Shown here piece after piece: positions 35,067-44,963 of a stretch of 64,000 nt of DNA (the first letter of the stretch is position 1; each line of letters starts with the position of its first letter). A model generated the notes under the pieces. That model had not been told where the DNA came from and did not search any database. It saw only the letters and a list, made by a program, of their open reading frames with translations. The DNA is from Acidimicrobiia bacterium UBA5794. GTDB taxonomy: Bacteria > Actinomycetota > Acidimicrobiia > Spongiisociales > UBA5794. Position numbers and translations under genes: made by a program. Location of the stretch: NCBI GenBank assembly GCA_002418265.1, contig DIDS01000032.1, forward strand, positions 4,865-68,864, written 5' to 3'.

Positions 35067-36208
35067 CCAAGTCGCAATCGCCGGACACATCTACTGATCC
35101 GCTACCCGGCCAGCCGCCGACCAGACCTCTCCGGTTCGGGACAAAGTGGCGTTTCGAAAAACGTCTCCACGTCGGGTGGAAGAGCGAAGCCGTGGTCCTT
35201 GTGGTGGCCATTCTGGTTGCGGTGGGGATCAGTGGCTTGCTCATCATGGCTTCCGGAGCTGGTGTTTGGGACTCGTACAAAGCCCTGCTACAAGGTGCCG
35301 TTGGATCCCGTCGCTCGATTCTCGAGAGCCTGGTGCAAGCCACACCGTTGATTTTCACTGGGCTGGCTGCCGCGGTCGCCTTCCGCGCCAAAGTCTGGAA
35401 TATCGGTGGCGAGGGCCAATTCTTCGCAGGTGCAATGGGAGCATGGTGGATCGCCGATGCGGCTGGAAACACACTTCCCCAGTTCTTGATGCTCCCGCTC
35501 ATCGTTGTTTTCGGCGCGATGGCCGGTGCCTTGTGGGCTGGTATTGCCGGCTTTCTCAAGGCACGGTATGGCACGAATGAGATCATTGTGACCGTGATGA
35601 TGAACTTCATCATCCTGTACATACTCTCGTGGCTTCTCAGCGGACCATGGCAGGCGCCCGAAGAGTTCTATTTCCAGACCGTAAAAATGCCCGAGAGCAC
35701 CTGGATGCCGACACTTTTCGCGGACGGCAGGTTGCATTGGGGCTTCGTGCTCGCAATCATCGCCGCGATCGTCGTATACATCCTCGAACGGAAGACACCG
35801 CTCGGCTTCGAAATCCGCGGACTCGGGATCAACGCCGTGGCTGCGCGATTCAAAGGCATCAGCGTTGCAAGAACAACCATCGTCGTGATGCTGATCAGCG
35901 GCGCCTTGGCCGGAATGGCCGGAATGGTCGAGGTGAGCGCAATCCATCACCGGCTCCAGCTTGACATCTCGATCGGTTACGGCTTCATCGGCATCATCAT
36001 CGCTCTCATCGGGAGGCTCCATCCTGCTGGCGTCGTGGCCACAGCATTCGCCTTTGGAGCTCTCGTCAACGGGGCAACCTTCATGCAGATCACGACAGGA
36101 ACCCCAGCACCCCTCGTCGACGTCATCCAGGGGCTGGTGTTGATCACCGTGCTCATCGGGGCAGTCGTTGTGCAATATCGGATTCGGAGACTTAGCCATG
36201 ATGGATGA
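35063..36208 (+). CDS. BMP-type ABC transporter permease 1
   Basis: 381 residues, GTG start overlapping the ATPase stop. About eight to nine membrane helices. Family segments include the cytoplasmic loop RAKVWNIGGEGQFFAGA and the region RFKGISVARTTIVVMLISGALAGMAG split by linkers. Pairs with the following permease to form the membrane channel of the importer. Confidence 0.93.
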   Translation: MTKSQSPDTSTDPLPGQPPTRPLRFGTKWRFEKRLHVGWKSEAVVLVVAILVAVGISGLLIMASGAGVWDSYKALLQGAVGSRRSILESLVQATPLIFTGLAAAVAFRAKVWNIGGEGQFFAGAMGAWWIADAAGNTLPQFLMLPLIVVFGAMAGALWAGIAGFLKARYGTNEIIVTVMMNFIILYILSWLLSGPWQAPEEFYFQTVKMPESTWMPTLFADGRLHWGFVLAIIAAIVVYILERKTPLGFEIRGLGINAVAARFKGISVARTTIVVMLISGALAGMAGMVEVSAIHHRLQLDISIGYGFIGIIIALIGRLHPAGVVATAFAFGALVNGATFMQITTGTPAPLVDVIQGLVLITVLIGAVVVQYRIRRLSHDG

Positions 36209-37148
36209 CATCTTCACCCATGCTTTTGCCATTGCCGTTCTGGCCGCCGCGATAAGGATCGCGACACCGCTGATATTCGGGGCCATCGGAGAACTCGTCG
36301 CCGAGAGCTCGGGAATCCTCAATCTCAGCATCGAAGGTACGATGACTGTCGGTGCCTTCGCCGGTTTCGCCATCACCGGTGAGACGGGCTCGTTATGGCT
36401 CGGGGTCGCCGGAGCCGTGTTTGCAGGCGGTTTGATGGGTGCGATCATGGCTTTCATGTGCGCCACCGTCAAAGTCGACCAGATCGTGGCCGGACTGGCT
36501 CTCAACCTGTTCGGTGGCGGGCTGAGCTTCTTCTTGTTCCGGACAGTCTTCTCCGACCAGGCGTCGACTGGAATGCGAAACGTCGGAGTGTTCAAAGTCC
36601 CCCATTTTTGGGGGCTCTCCGATATTCCCTGGGTTGGTGAGATCGTGTTCTCACAACAATGGCTGACATATGTCGCCTTCCTCAGTGTCCCTCTCGTCTG
36701 GCTGTTTCTGTACAAGACCCGATATGGGCTTGAGCTTCGTAGTGTCGGTCACAACCCGAGCGCCTGCGACATGCGCGGTATCAGCGTGCCGCAAAAGCAA
36801 TATTTCGCCACCATCTTCGGCGGAATGATGGCCGGATTGGGCGGTGGCTTCCTGACTCTGTCAACAACAGGCCTGTGGTTCCCGGAGCTGATATCTGGGC
36901 GAGGTTGGATCGCGTTGGCCATCGTGATCTTTGGTAACTGGCGGGTGACATGGATTCTCGCCGGGGCGGTCTTCTTCGGCTTCCTTGACGGGCTGCAGCT
37001 GTCCCTCCAAGCCGTTGGCTTCGCTCTACCCTATCAGCTGCTGTTGGCGCTCCCCTTTGTGTTGACCGTTGTGGCGTTGGTTGTCAACAGAAGTCGATCG
37101 AACGTCCCGCTCTCGCTGGCCATCCCATATCGTCGCGGACAGCGGTAG
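36198..37148 (+). CDS. BMP-type ABC transporter permease 2
   Basis: 316 residues, start overlapping the previous gene by 11 bp. Multi-helix protein with the family segments SSGILNLSIEGTMTVGAFAG and KVDQIVAGLALNLFGGGLS. Completes the importer unit 32327-37148. A matching set exists on the other strand at 46933-51548. Confidence 0.93.
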   Translation: MMDDIFTHAFAIAVLAAAIRIATPLIFGAIGELVAESSGILNLSIEGTMTVGAFAGFAITGETGSLWLGVAGAVFAGGLMGAIMAFMCATVKVDQIVAGLALNLFGGGLSFFLFRTVFSDQASTGMRNVGVFKVPHFWGLSDIPWVGEIVFSQQWLTYVAFLSVPLVWLFLYKTRYGLELRSVGHNPSACDMRGISVPQKQYFATIFGGMMAGLGGGFLTLSTTGLWFPELISGRGWIALAIVIFGNWRVTWILAGAVFFGFLDGLQLSLQAVGFALPYQLLLALPFVLTVVALVVNRSRSNVPLSLAIPYRRGQR

Positions 37149-37227
37149 GTGGCGTCGGAATACTGTCGGGCCCGCCGGCGCTGAGGCAGTCATGCAAGTG
37201 CCCAACCAAGGGTGCCACTGCCGGTCG

Positions 37228-38124
37228 TTACGGCTGGGCGCTCACCGCGATGAGGACGACACCAGCAACGACCATCACGGCTCCGAGCACCATCCTCAAG
37301 GTGACGCGTTCGATGTTGTGCAGAAGGGCCCACGACAACATGACGACACCGAGGGGTTGTGCCGCGATGATTGGTCCAACGACAGAAACGGCTCCGCCCT
37401 CCAGGGCCTTGAAAAGGGTCAGCAACGCAACAGCGATACTGGTCCCTGCCGCGATCAGCCAACCCGAACCAGTACCGATCTTCACTTGACGTCGCAATTG
37501 GGGGGATGAGGCGGTAGCGGCGACCAGAACAGTCAACATGGTTACCACCGCAACCAGGGCGCCAAATGCCGGGTCCGGAGTCTCCTCAAGCCCTGACTTG
37601 CGAAACAGATCCGAAACGGCAAATGCCACACCAGCCAACAGTGGTAATGGCAATGCCGACCATCGAATCACCGTCCAACGCCGTGGTGTATCGATCCCAA
37701 GGACGTCGTTGGAAGATGGGGCGAGCAGAACCCAAATACCAGCGACCACGGCAGCGGCGCCAAGCACTTGTGTCATGTTGATGGTCTCGGAAAGCAGCAC
37801 AACACCCCCGGTAACGGCTATCAACGGATAGGCCGCAGTCTGGATCGGTATCGCAATCGACGGTCCGAGGCGGTCCACTGCACTCAACATGGAAAACCGA
37901 GCAACGCCATCGCCGATGAGACCGGCCATTACGAAGAACCAGAAGGCGGTTGGTGTGACATTTTCGGGACGATCGAAGAGAACCACGAACCCAAGGATGA
38001 TCGCGGCCACGCTCGACGTCAGCAACAATGCTGTGAAAGCATTGGTGTGCTGCATTCCACGTTTGGCGAGGACGCTTCCGGCGGCAAATGACAGGGCGGC
38101 CGATGCGGCAAGGAGAATGATCAT
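37228..38124 (-). CDS. EamA/DMT-family transporter
   Basis: 298 residues, ten predicted helices in two EamA repeats (LLAASAALSFAAGSVLAKRG; second repeat LLAGVAFAVSDLFRKSGLEE). Convergent with the BMP-2 importer unit and downstream of the corrinoid activator gene. No operator site was seen next to it. It may export or import a catabolic intermediate; substrate unknown. Confidence 0.88.
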   Translation of the reverse strand: MIILLAASAALSFAAGSVLAKRGMQHTNAFTALLLTSSVAAIILGFVVLFDRPENVTPTAFWFFVMAGLIGDGVARFSMLSAVDRLGPSIAIPIQTAAYPLIAVTGGVVLLSETINMTQVLGAAAVVAGIWVLLAPSSNDVLGIDTPRRWTVIRWSALPLPLLAGVAFAVSDLFRKSGLEETPDPAFGALVAVVTMLTVLVAATASSPQLRRQVKIGTGSGWLIAAGTSIAVALLTLFKALEGGAVSVVGPIIAAQPLGVVMLSWALLHNIERVTLRMVLGAVMVVAGVVLIAVSAQP

Positions 38125-38297
38125 GTTTCGGCCGTGAAGTTGTTTCGTGGGGGAGCTGGGTTGACCTCAAAAGGCCGCGATGACGGGAAGGGCTGGTGTG
38201 AGATCTTGGTTCCGAAAGTGCCCGTCAGGGTCGCTGCAGGCACACTGACGCTGCATGGGAACCCTCGAACGATCGTTACGAAGGCTGGCAAGAGCAC

Positions 38298-40367
38298 TCA
38301 GCGAGACTTGGCGAGCTTTGCTGCCATTGGGTCGGCTTCGTAGGCAGGAATGAGATCGGCAACAGAAGTGAACTCGTGCACCATGTGGGGGAAGTTGAGT
38401 GCTTGCATGTATTCCCTTTGGAAATTGGGGTCGACGGGTAGTTCAACGCGGGTGATCGTTCGAGCTATCTCTTGGGCCTCAAGTCGTTTGTTGCGATTGA
38501 GAAGGGCAATTCTGGCTCCGTCACCTGCGGCATTTCCGACGGAGAAGACCTGATCAAGTGGGCAGTTGGGAATCATGCCGAGAATCATTGCCTTTGTCTT
38601 GTCGATGTGTGAGCCAAACGCACCCGCCAAGATGATCTTGTCTGGTGTCACAATTCCCAGCTCTCGGAGCAGAATGTGCGAAGCCGTGTACAGCGCAGCC
38701 TTCGCCAGTTGGATTTGGCGCACATCGTCGAGTGTGATCGGGATATCCCTGTCAATGGATGTCTCTTTGGCCCACGCTATGACGTACTCCCAGCCAAGAT
38801 CGCCCTTGCGGATCCTTTCTGACTTCAGATCCTTGTTGAAGTGACCGCGCGGCGTGATGATGCCGCACCGGAACATCTCAGCGACCCCATCGATGATCGC
38901 AGAGCCACAGATACCCTTGACAAGGCCACCGTTGTCGGTTGGTTCGTCAACCTCAAGGTGGTCCGGTCCCCAACCCTCGATTCCGATGATCCGATAACGG
39001 GGTTCAAGCGTCTCAGAATCTATCTCGATCCGTTCGAGGGCGCCGTCAGCGGCTCGCATGCCATATTCAATATGTGCACCTTCGAAGGCCGGACCGGTGG
39101 GGGTTGATGTGCACACCAGTCGATCACGGTTTCCGGCAATGATCTCAGCATTGGTACCGATGTCGATAATGAGGAGCATTTCGTCTTGTTTGTGCGGCTC
39201 TTCTGTAATGGCAACGGCCATTGCATCGGCACCGACAAAGCTGGCCGCGATCGGTAGTACGTGGATGTTGGCGCTCGGGTTGTCCACGATCGGCAAGTCA
39301 CGAGCCTTGATGTCAAACGCAGACTGCGAGGTTGGGGCAAACGGTGCAGTGCCGAGGTACTTGGTGGAAATCCCGAGGAGTAGGTGCTGCATGGTTGTAT
39401 TGCCAACCACGGCCACCTCATGAACATCGGTTGCCTTGATGCGGTTCACCCGTAGTGCTCTGGCGATCAGCTTGCTCAGCCCGGTGATGATGGCATCGTG
39501 GAGGACGGCGAGACCGTCTTCATGCTCATTCTCATAGGTCATGCGAGACATGATGTCGTCGCCATAGGCGGTCTGGGGATTCATCATCGAATCGGTGGCA
39601 ACCACCTCACCCGTCATGAGGTTGCAGATGTAGATAGCAAGAGAGGTGCTACCGACATCGACAGCGATCCCATAGAGCTCGTCACTGTATCCGGCTCGAA
39701 TGTCGATCACTTGGCGACCCTGCCACAGCGTCAGTGACACCTTCCAGTCGGCTGCTCGTATGGCGGAACTCATAGTTCGGATGACCGGAAAATCAAACCA
39801 AATGTCGTTCGGATCGGGTTCTACCCAGCCTGGCTTGCCGTGGATCACTGTCATTGCTGCAACCAGACTTTGGGCCACCCTTTGGACGTCCCCGAGGGGA
39901 TGCTCGAGTGTGGCCGGTTCCAATTCCAGGTAGTAGCGGCGAACGGCGGGGTGGATTTCGATGTGACGGTCGGTTGCAGCCTTACGAATGATCTGTCGGT
40001 TGCCGCGGCTCGATTCAGGGACAAATACCACCATGTCCCCTTGGACTTCAGCCTGGCATGACAACCGGAGGTGATCAGGGTCGAGACCCATCTTGCGCCA
40101 GGTGTTGGCCCGTTTGGTGATCCAAAGCTCTTCAGTGGACTGCATCGCCGAAGCATGGTCCGGTGACGACGCGATTTTTCCGAATTGGCCGTCTTCGATC
40201 ACGACCCTGCATTTGCCGCAGGTGGCGACGTCGGCGCAGATGCTCTCGATCTCCACCCCGAGGTTCGTTGCCGCACGTCTGATGCTGGTTCCGGCTTTCA
40301 CCTTGCCTCGGACACCGGAAGGTTGAAAGACCAGCGTATGTGACTCGGTGGGTGTCGTTTCATCCAT
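38298..40367 (-). CDS. Reductive activator of corrinoid-dependent methyltransferase (RACE/ASKHA, DUF4445)
   Basis: 689 residues. The N-terminal [2Fe-2S] domain has Cys44, Cys50, Cys53 and Cys104 in ferredoxin spacing. After a linker comes an ASKHA-type domain (YGIAVDVGSTSLAIYICN, AYGDDIMSRM, LLIIDIGTNAEIIAG, ILAGAFGSHID). This is the architecture of RACo/RamQ-like activators, which reduce inactivated Co(II) corrinoid proteins back to Co(I) with ATP. It is the third gene of a unit with a corrinoid protein and MttB-like methyltransferase, which strongly supports that role. No Shine-Dalgarno precedes the ATG. Confidence 0.92.
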   Translation of the reverse strand: MDETTPTESHTLVFQPSGVRGKVKAGTSIRRAATNLGVEIESICADVATCGKCRVVIEDGQFGKIASSPDHASAMQSTEELWITKRANTWRKMGLDPDHLRLSCQAEVQGDMVVFVPESSRGNRQIIRKAATDRHIEIHPAVRRYYLELEPATLEHPLGDVQRVAQSLVAAMTVIHGKPGWVEPDPNDIWFDFPVIRTMSSAIRAADWKVSLTLWQGRQVIDIRAGYSDELYGIAVDVGSTSLAIYICNLMTGEVVATDSMMNPQTAYGDDIMSRMTYENEHEDGLAVLHDAIITGLSKLIARALRVNRIKATDVHEVAVVGNTTMQHLLLGISTKYLGTAPFAPTSQSAFDIKARDLPIVDNPSANIHVLPIAASFVGADAMAVAITEEPHKQDEMLLIIDIGTNAEIIAGNRDRLVCTSTPTGPAFEGAHIEYGMRAADGALERIEIDSETLEPRYRIIGIEGWGPDHLEVDEPTDNGGLVKGICGSAIIDGVAEMFRCGIITPRGHFNKDLKSERIRKGDLGWEYVIAWAKETSIDRDIPITLDDVRQIQLAKAALYTASHILLRELGIVTPDKIILAGAFGSHIDKTKAMILGMIPNCPLDQVFSVGNAAGDGARIALLNRNKRLEAQEIARTITRVELPVDPNFQREYMQALNFPHMVHEFTSVADLIPAYEADPMAAKLAKSR

Positions 40368-40439
40368 GGGAGACCACTGGGATGATGTCCACGTAGCGGA
40401 TTCGTGCCCGGGGTGACGTGTTTCTGTTGATGGGAACTC

Positions 40440-41822
40440 CTAAAGGGGAAGGCCTGCGTCGATTGCCTGTTGCTTCACCTTGTCGTACATGGCCTGCCAT
40501 TCGGGTATCGGTGTCATCGTGTCGATGTTGTACAGCTCCTGGAATGGGCGTCCGTCTGGCTTGGTCGTGAGCTGATCCTGATACATGGGGATGAACTTTC
40601 TGATGATGTCATTCCCTTGCTCGCGGCTCAGCCCCGCCGCGGCCTTGAACACCTCACCAGCGAACTGGTGCTCAAGAGGTGTCAGGTAGTCGGTGAGCCT
40701 GCCTCCCGCTGAGCGGGTCCCTACGACATTGGTCACACCGGTGACTGCCATGGTGACCATTCCGACCAGACTCTCGTGGAGCAGCATCTCGGTACCGGGG
40801 CCAGCCACCTGGTTGGCGATCGAGTGATATACGGTGTTGGTGTTGCGCGTGATCGCTTGGTTGGAAACACTCAGTGCCCATTGTGCCCTTGTGCCGGAGT
40901 TTCCCATATAGGAGATGTCGAACGGCGGTACTCCGCCTCGCGATCCCTGGAACACTGCATACATGAGAAGCGTATAGGCAACAGACGCGACCGCTGTGCC
41001 TTCCGGGCCGCCTGGATAGCCACCGAGCATGACCCAAGACGACGCCGAGATGTGCTCGCCGCCAGCGACATATACCTGCGTCAGCTTGAAGAGCGACTCG
41101 TATGAGGTCCAGAAGTCCCCGATTGAGAGGATCGTCACAAGGTCGTGCTTGGGACGGTATCCGCCCTCAACGCCATAACCGCCAAGCAGCCCATAGTGTG
41201 TCGTGGATGAGCCGATCGCATCCATCGGCATTCCTACTCGCCCTGCTCTCTTGATCCCTTCGTACATCAGATCGGCCTGATACCGGCCAGCGAGATGTTC
41301 ATAGGGCGATCCGGAACGAAGGGGCCTTCCATAGACCGTTTCGAGGGATGGGCCTTCGAGACAGTCGACGACTTCGATCGCGGCGAGACCGTGAACCATG
41401 TCGACGAAGATGTCCTCCGACACAACAATACTCAGCGGTACCGTCCATACCGGCGGTGTGGGGTCGTCGAGCCCACGATGCCGGAAGTGGACTTTCTGGT
41501 CACCTTCGCCAAGCCAGAATTCACTGGGTGCCTCATCGACGAGTCCTTGGAGTTCTTCTGCGCTGAAACGAATCACCCGATTCGTGTCGCTGCAAAGGAG
41601 GCCGATCTCCACTGCCGCTTCGAAGCCTGCCTGATAGAAACGGTCAGCAAGGTCGTCGTCGCTCCCGATGGGATTTTCCGTATCGACCGTACCGGTCAGA
41701 CCGAACTTCTTGACCTTTGCGGCGATCGTGCTCGCTACCACGTTCAGGTTGAACTCACGTTCCTTGTACACCGGCCCGTTGTGAGCTCGATCCAGCACGT
41801 CGAGAATGCGTTCAAGTCTCAT
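40440..41822 (-). CDS. MttB-family (COG5598) corrinoid-dependent methyltransferase 1
   Basis: 460 residues, full family length and without an internal amber codon, so it belongs to the non-pyrrolysine branch of the trimethylamine methyltransferase family. That branch includes glycine-betaine, proline-betaine and carnitine demethylases. Recognisable parts are RPLRSGSPYEHLAGRYQADL, GSSTTHYGLLGGYGVEGGYR and GTRSAGGRLTDYLTPLEHQF. It would move a methyl group from a quaternary or tertiary amine, or another N-methyl donor, to the corrinoid protein encoded immediately upstream. GGGGAG precedes the start within the corrinoid gene's end. Substrate unassigned. Confidence 0.92.
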   Translation of the reverse strand: MRLERILDVLDRAHNGPVYKEREFNLNVVASTIAAKVKKFGLTGTVDTENPIGSDDDLADRFYQAGFEAAVEIGLLCSDTNRVIRFSAEELQGLVDEAPSEFWLGEGDQKVHFRHRGLDDPTPPVWTVPLSIVVSEDIFVDMVHGLAAIEVVDCLEGPSLETVYGRPLRSGSPYEHLAGRYQADLMYEGIKRAGRVGMPMDAIGSSTTHYGLLGGYGVEGGYRPKHDLVTILSIGDFWTSYESLFKLTQVYVAGGEHISASSWVMLGGYPGGPEGTAVASVAYTLLMYAVFQGSRGGVPPFDISYMGNSGTRAQWALSVSNQAITRNTNTVYHSIANQVAGPGTEMLLHESLVGMVTMAVTGVTNVVGTRSAGGRLTDYLTPLEHQFAGEVFKAAAGLSREQGNDIIRKFIPMYQDQLTTKPDGRPFQELYNIDTMTPIPEWQAMYDKVKQQAIDAGLPL

Positions 41823-41825
41823 TGG

Positions 41826-42524
41826 TCACTCCCCCTCTACGTAGACGAGCGTGGTGTCGGAAGGTGTGGTTTCGCCCGAAGCCAACCGATCGACCAGTCG
41901 TACGGCGGCCGCTGCATCCGGTGCCCAGCCGTTGGCGTTGATGTCGTCTGCATATCCTCGCGTGACCGGTCCACCGCCGACGAGCACGAAGAAATCATCT
42001 CGTTGGTTGAGTTCATCGAGGAGATCGATGACTTCCTTTTGATATGGCATGGACGTCGTCATTAGAGCTGACAGGCCGATGAACGATGCACCACTTTTCT
42101 CGGCGGCTTCAATCGCGTCCATAGGTCCCATATTGACGCCGAGGTCGACGATCTCATATCCCGAAGCGCCAAGCATCGTTGCAACGATGTTTTTTCCGAT
42201 GCTGTGGATGTCGCCTTGAACGGTCCCAATCACCACCTTGTGGTGTTTTTGGCTGGCGCCTCCTTCTGCGTCTGCTTCCAGCCGAGCCGCAACTGCCGCC
42301 ATGAAAGCCTGCATGGCCTCGGCGGCGAGCACCATTTCGGGCAGAAAGAGTTCGCCGGTGCCGAATTTGTCACCAACTTCTCGGATCACCTCGGACGCGA
42401 CTTCTACAGCACCGAGGGGGTTCTCAGCGGCTTTGGCCACCTCGTGACCGATTGCAGCCGCTGCCTCCTCGTCCCCATCCAGGATTGCTTGCCGAAGGCT
42501 CTCATACTCATCTGGGCTACTCAT
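41826..42524 (-). CDS. Corrinoid-binding methyl carrier protein 1
   Basis: 232 residues from the ATG at 42524 after AAGGAGCCACGCA. The N-terminal helical cap (residues 1-90) contains GELFLPEMVLAAEAM. The cobalamin domain has DIHSIG (Asp105, His107, Gly110) and GGGPVTRGYADDINANGW. His107 is the expected lower cobalt ligand. First gene of the unit with MttB 1 and the activator; operators f and g lie upstream. Confidence 0.95.
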   Translation of the reverse strand: MSSPDEYESLRQAILDGDEEAAAAIGHEVAKAAENPLGAVEVASEVIREVGDKFGTGELFLPEMVLAAEAMQAFMAAVAARLEADAEGGASQKHHKVVIGTVQGDIHSIGKNIVATMLGASGYEIVDLGVNMGPMDAIEAAEKSGASFIGLSALMTTSMPYQKEVIDLLDELNQRDDFFVLVGGGPVTRGYADDINANGWAPDAAAAVRLVDRLASGETTPSDTTLVYVEGE

Positions 42525-42605
42525 TGCGTGGCTCCTTGGCTCGAACAGTGTTACGTGGGCTGTACACAGGTTCATCAGCCGCCTGGCCGTAGCCTACTAC
42601 ACAAT

Positions 42606-42622
42606 TATTGACCTAAGCAATG
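42606..42622. promoter_or_regulatory. Weak operator site f: TATTGACCTAAGCAATG
   Basis: Half-sites depart from consensus at several positions, but it sits 8 bp from the stronger site g in the same promoter gap. Confidence 0.4.
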
Positions 42623-42629
42623 TCGCGAG

Positions 42630-42646
42630 TATTGATTCAGACAATA
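42630..42646. promoter_or_regulatory. Operator site g: TATTGATTCAGACAATA
   Basis: Left half perfect, right half with one or two changes. About 106 bp upstream of corrinoid protein 1. Confidence 0.65.
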
Positions 42647-42666
42647 CGCGGAGCGCGCGATCTTGG

Positions 42667-43476
42667 CTATTCGAGGAACGAGGTTGTCGCGGCGACGAGT
42701 TGGGTCGGGTTCTCCAGGGGTACGGCATGGCCACTGTCGGAGATCTCGATGAGATGTGCGTCGGGGATTCGGTTTGCCATCTTTTCCATGACAGCACCGT
42801 TGACAAAGCTGTCGGCTGCGTGAAGCAGCAGAGTTCGTGCCGCTACTGCTTCAAGGCGTTCCCAGTGGTCGTCGGAGCGAAATGGCCATCGTCCGAAGAA
42901 ATATGGATCGTGCTTTGGGACGAGCGTACCTTCAGGTCCACCCGTGTAGCAGGTCGCAGCCATCATGGCGATCATTTCAGGAGTGGCATGTGGATTGCGC
43001 TTGGCCTCCTCGGCGACTATCTCATCAATGCCGAGGTAGTTCATTGGGCGTGGAAAGAGATCCGTCTCCCCCGTGGCGAAGGATGCCTCAACATCAACCA
43101 CGACCAACTGGCCAACACGATCGGGGTTTTCAGCGGCGTATTGGATAGCCACCAGTGCACCCCATGAAGATCCGATGAGGTCCACGTTTTGTTCCTCGAG
43201 CGAGTCGATGAAGGCACCCAGATCCGCGACATGGTCCGTTGTGGTGTAGGCACCTTCCGATGACCACTGGCTTTCCCCGTACCCCCGAAAATCGAGGGCG
43301 TAGACGTGTCGACGGTCGGCCAAACCCTCTGCGACCTTGTACCAATTCCAAGCGTTTCCGGTAACACCATGGAGAGCAATCAGTGGTCGGCCGGTTCCCC
43401 CAAAATCGATGCAATGTAACCGGTTTTCGGATGCCCCGGTTGTGTAGGCATGCCTCACACTCGGTGTGATGGTCAT
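42667..43476 (-). CDS. Alpha/beta hydrolase
   Basis: 269 residues with nucleophile elbow GSSWGA, oxyanion region ALHGVTGNAWNWYK and a C-terminal His in DSGHAVPLENP. It is the last gene of the unit Rieske oxygenase, amidohydrolase 3, hydrolase, all on the minus strand under operator h. It could cleave an ester or amide of an imported methylated compound; substrate unknown. Confidence 0.88.
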   Translation of the reverse strand: MTITPSVRHAYTTGASENRLHCIDFGGTGRPLIALHGVTGNAWNWYKVAEGLADRRHVYALDFRGYGESQWSSEGAYTTTDHVADLGAFIDSLEEQNVDLIGSSWGALVAIQYAAENPDRVGQLVVVDVEASFATGETDLFPRPMNYLGIDEIVAEEAKRNPHATPEMIAMMAATCYTGGPEGTLVPKHDPYFFGRWPFRSDDHWERLEAVAARTLLLHAADSFVNGAVMEKMANRIPDAHLIEISDSGHAVPLENPTQLVAATTSFLE

Positions 43477-43498
43477 CGCTGCTCTCCCTCGACTTGTG

Positions 43499-44926
43499 CT
43501 ATTGATTGACGTTCGGTGAAAACCAACCCTGGGTCAGTCCCGACAGATCTGCCTCGGCGATCAGTTGTCGTGCTGCTTCCGTGGCGGCGGCGCGGACTTC
43601 ATCCTCATCGACTTGAGTTGAAGTGCCGTTCTCAACAATGATTTCGCCAGCGACGATCGTCATGTCGACGTCTGCTGCTCTTCCACCGTGGACGATGGAT
43701 GCTACCGGGCGGTTCCATGGAGTGTGACGAACCTTGTCGATATCGACAACGATGAGGTCGGCAAGACAGCCTTGGGTCAACGTTCCGGCGTCGATGCCGG
43801 TCATCGCCGAGCCACCGGCCGCCGCGATCTCCATGAACTGCTCCACGGTGGTCGCTTCTGGGTCCAGGTGGTGAACCCGATGGAGCAACGTGCCCGCCTT
43901 CATCGCCTCGAACATGTCCTGGCCGGTGACGGCGATACCGTCGGTGCCGAGCGCGACATTTGCACCCGCGCTCTGCAGGCGCTGCAGACGCATGACGCCG
44001 GAGGCGAGGTATTGGTTTGAAATCGGATTGTGAACCGTGGTGGAGTGATTCTCGCCGAGTGCCGATACCTCGTCGTCATCGAGCCAGATGGCGTGGGCCA
44101 GTGTGGTTCTCGGTGTCAATAGCCCTTCTTGGGCCAACCAGGCAACCGGTCGCATTCCAAAGATCGACTCGAAGAATTCGACTTCGGACGAAGACTCGGA
44201 GCAGTGCATGTGCCAGCGAACGCCGGCGTTGTGGGCGAGTTCGGCTGATCCTGCAATGAGATCTGGCGTGACGTAGACGACATTCTCAGGACCGGGCCAG
44301 ATCTCCACCTTGGAACCCGCCGGCCTGGTATCGATACATTCCTTGGTGATGGCCAGCTCTTCGTCGTTGGTCCAGGGGAAGAGCTCTGGTGCGACACCCA
44401 TGATCTCGCTACCCCGGTTGGGGCTGCCGAAGATGCCGCGAGCGACTGCGCCGCGAATGCCGACGCTTTCAATCCCTTCGGCGACGGCGAGGGTTGTGGA
44501 TGGGTCTGTCGGGCCATAGTGATTGTCGACCACGACGGTCGTTCCGGACAAGGCCGCCTGAAGGGCGCCGAGCCTGGCGCCCGCGACGGCCAGGTCACCC
44601 GAAATGGTTTTGGCATAAGGGAACATGAATCGACGAAGCCAAGGGACCAGGCTCAGTCCATCACCCATACCTCGCCCCAATGTTTGGAACAGATGGGTGT
44701 GGCCGTCCGTCAGCCCGGGCATGACGACCTTGCCGCCACAGTCCACTATCCGAGTCGCGTTCTGTCGATAGGGGGCCAGCTCCACCGACGCTCCAACCGC
44801 AACAATTCGGTCACCCTTGATCGCGACCGCACCGTTGTCGATGACGCGCTTCTCATCATCGATGGTGATGACGACACCACCGTCGAGTAATAGATCACAT
44901 GCATCAACGCCAGAAGCAACACTCAT
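43499..44926 (-). CDS. Amidohydrolase 3 (deaminase/chlorohydrolase-like)
   Basis: 475 residues. HxH in LTDGHTHLFQ, then MHCSESSSEVEF, LAHAIWLDDDEV and ALGTDGIAVTGQDMF with the metal-site Asp retained. Closest in layout to amidohydrolase 1 (shared VVVDNHYGPTDPSTTLAVAE-like segment). Follows the Rieske gene by 37 bp. Having three such enzymes beside purine-type importers suggests successive hydrolysis or deamination steps on a nitrogen-rich substrate. Confidence 0.9.
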   Translation of the reverse strand: MSVASGVDACDLLLDGGVVITIDDEKRVIDNGAVAIKGDRIVAVGASVELAPYRQNATRIVDCGGKVVMPGLTDGHTHLFQTLGRGMGDGLSLVPWLRRFMFPYAKTISGDLAVAGARLGALQAALSGTTVVVDNHYGPTDPSTTLAVAEGIESVGIRGAVARGIFGSPNRGSEIMGVAPELFPWTNDEELAITKECIDTRPAGSKVEIWPGPENVVYVTPDLIAGSAELAHNAGVRWHMHCSESSSEVEFFESIFGMRPVAWLAQEGLLTPRTTLAHAIWLDDDEVSALGENHSTTVHNPISNQYLASGVMRLQRLQSAGANVALGTDGIAVTGQDMFEAMKAGTLLHRVHHLDPEATTVEQFMEIAAAGGSAMTGIDAGTLTQGCLADLIVVDIDKVRHTPWNRPVASIVHGGRAADVDMTIVAGEIIVENGTSTQVDEDEVRAAATEAARQLIAEADLSGLTQGWFSPNVNQ

Positions 44927-44963
44927 CGCCTTTTCTCCTGTTCAGGTGCTGGCGATCTCTCGA

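Noticed and set aside
35288..36715. Long antisense frame (475 codons) opposite the two permeases; similar ones at 24501-25631, 811-1566 and 3840-4688.
   Set aside because: Their composition mirrors the real genes on the other strand (Asp/Glu/His/Arg-rich shadows), with no domain and no gene-like start context.
40365..40442. The amber (TAG) stop of MttB 1 is followed in the same frame, without another stop, by the activator gene; pyrrolysine or readthrough fusion was considered.
   Set aside because: The TAG lies at the natural family C terminus, not at the mid-protein pyrrolysine position. Many other genes here end in TAG, no pyl genes are present, and 24 open codons by chance is unremarkable.
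43500..43506. TATTGAT half-site at the end of amidohydrolase 3, upstream of the alpha/beta hydrolase.
   Set aside because: No matching right half-site, and it overlaps coding sequence.
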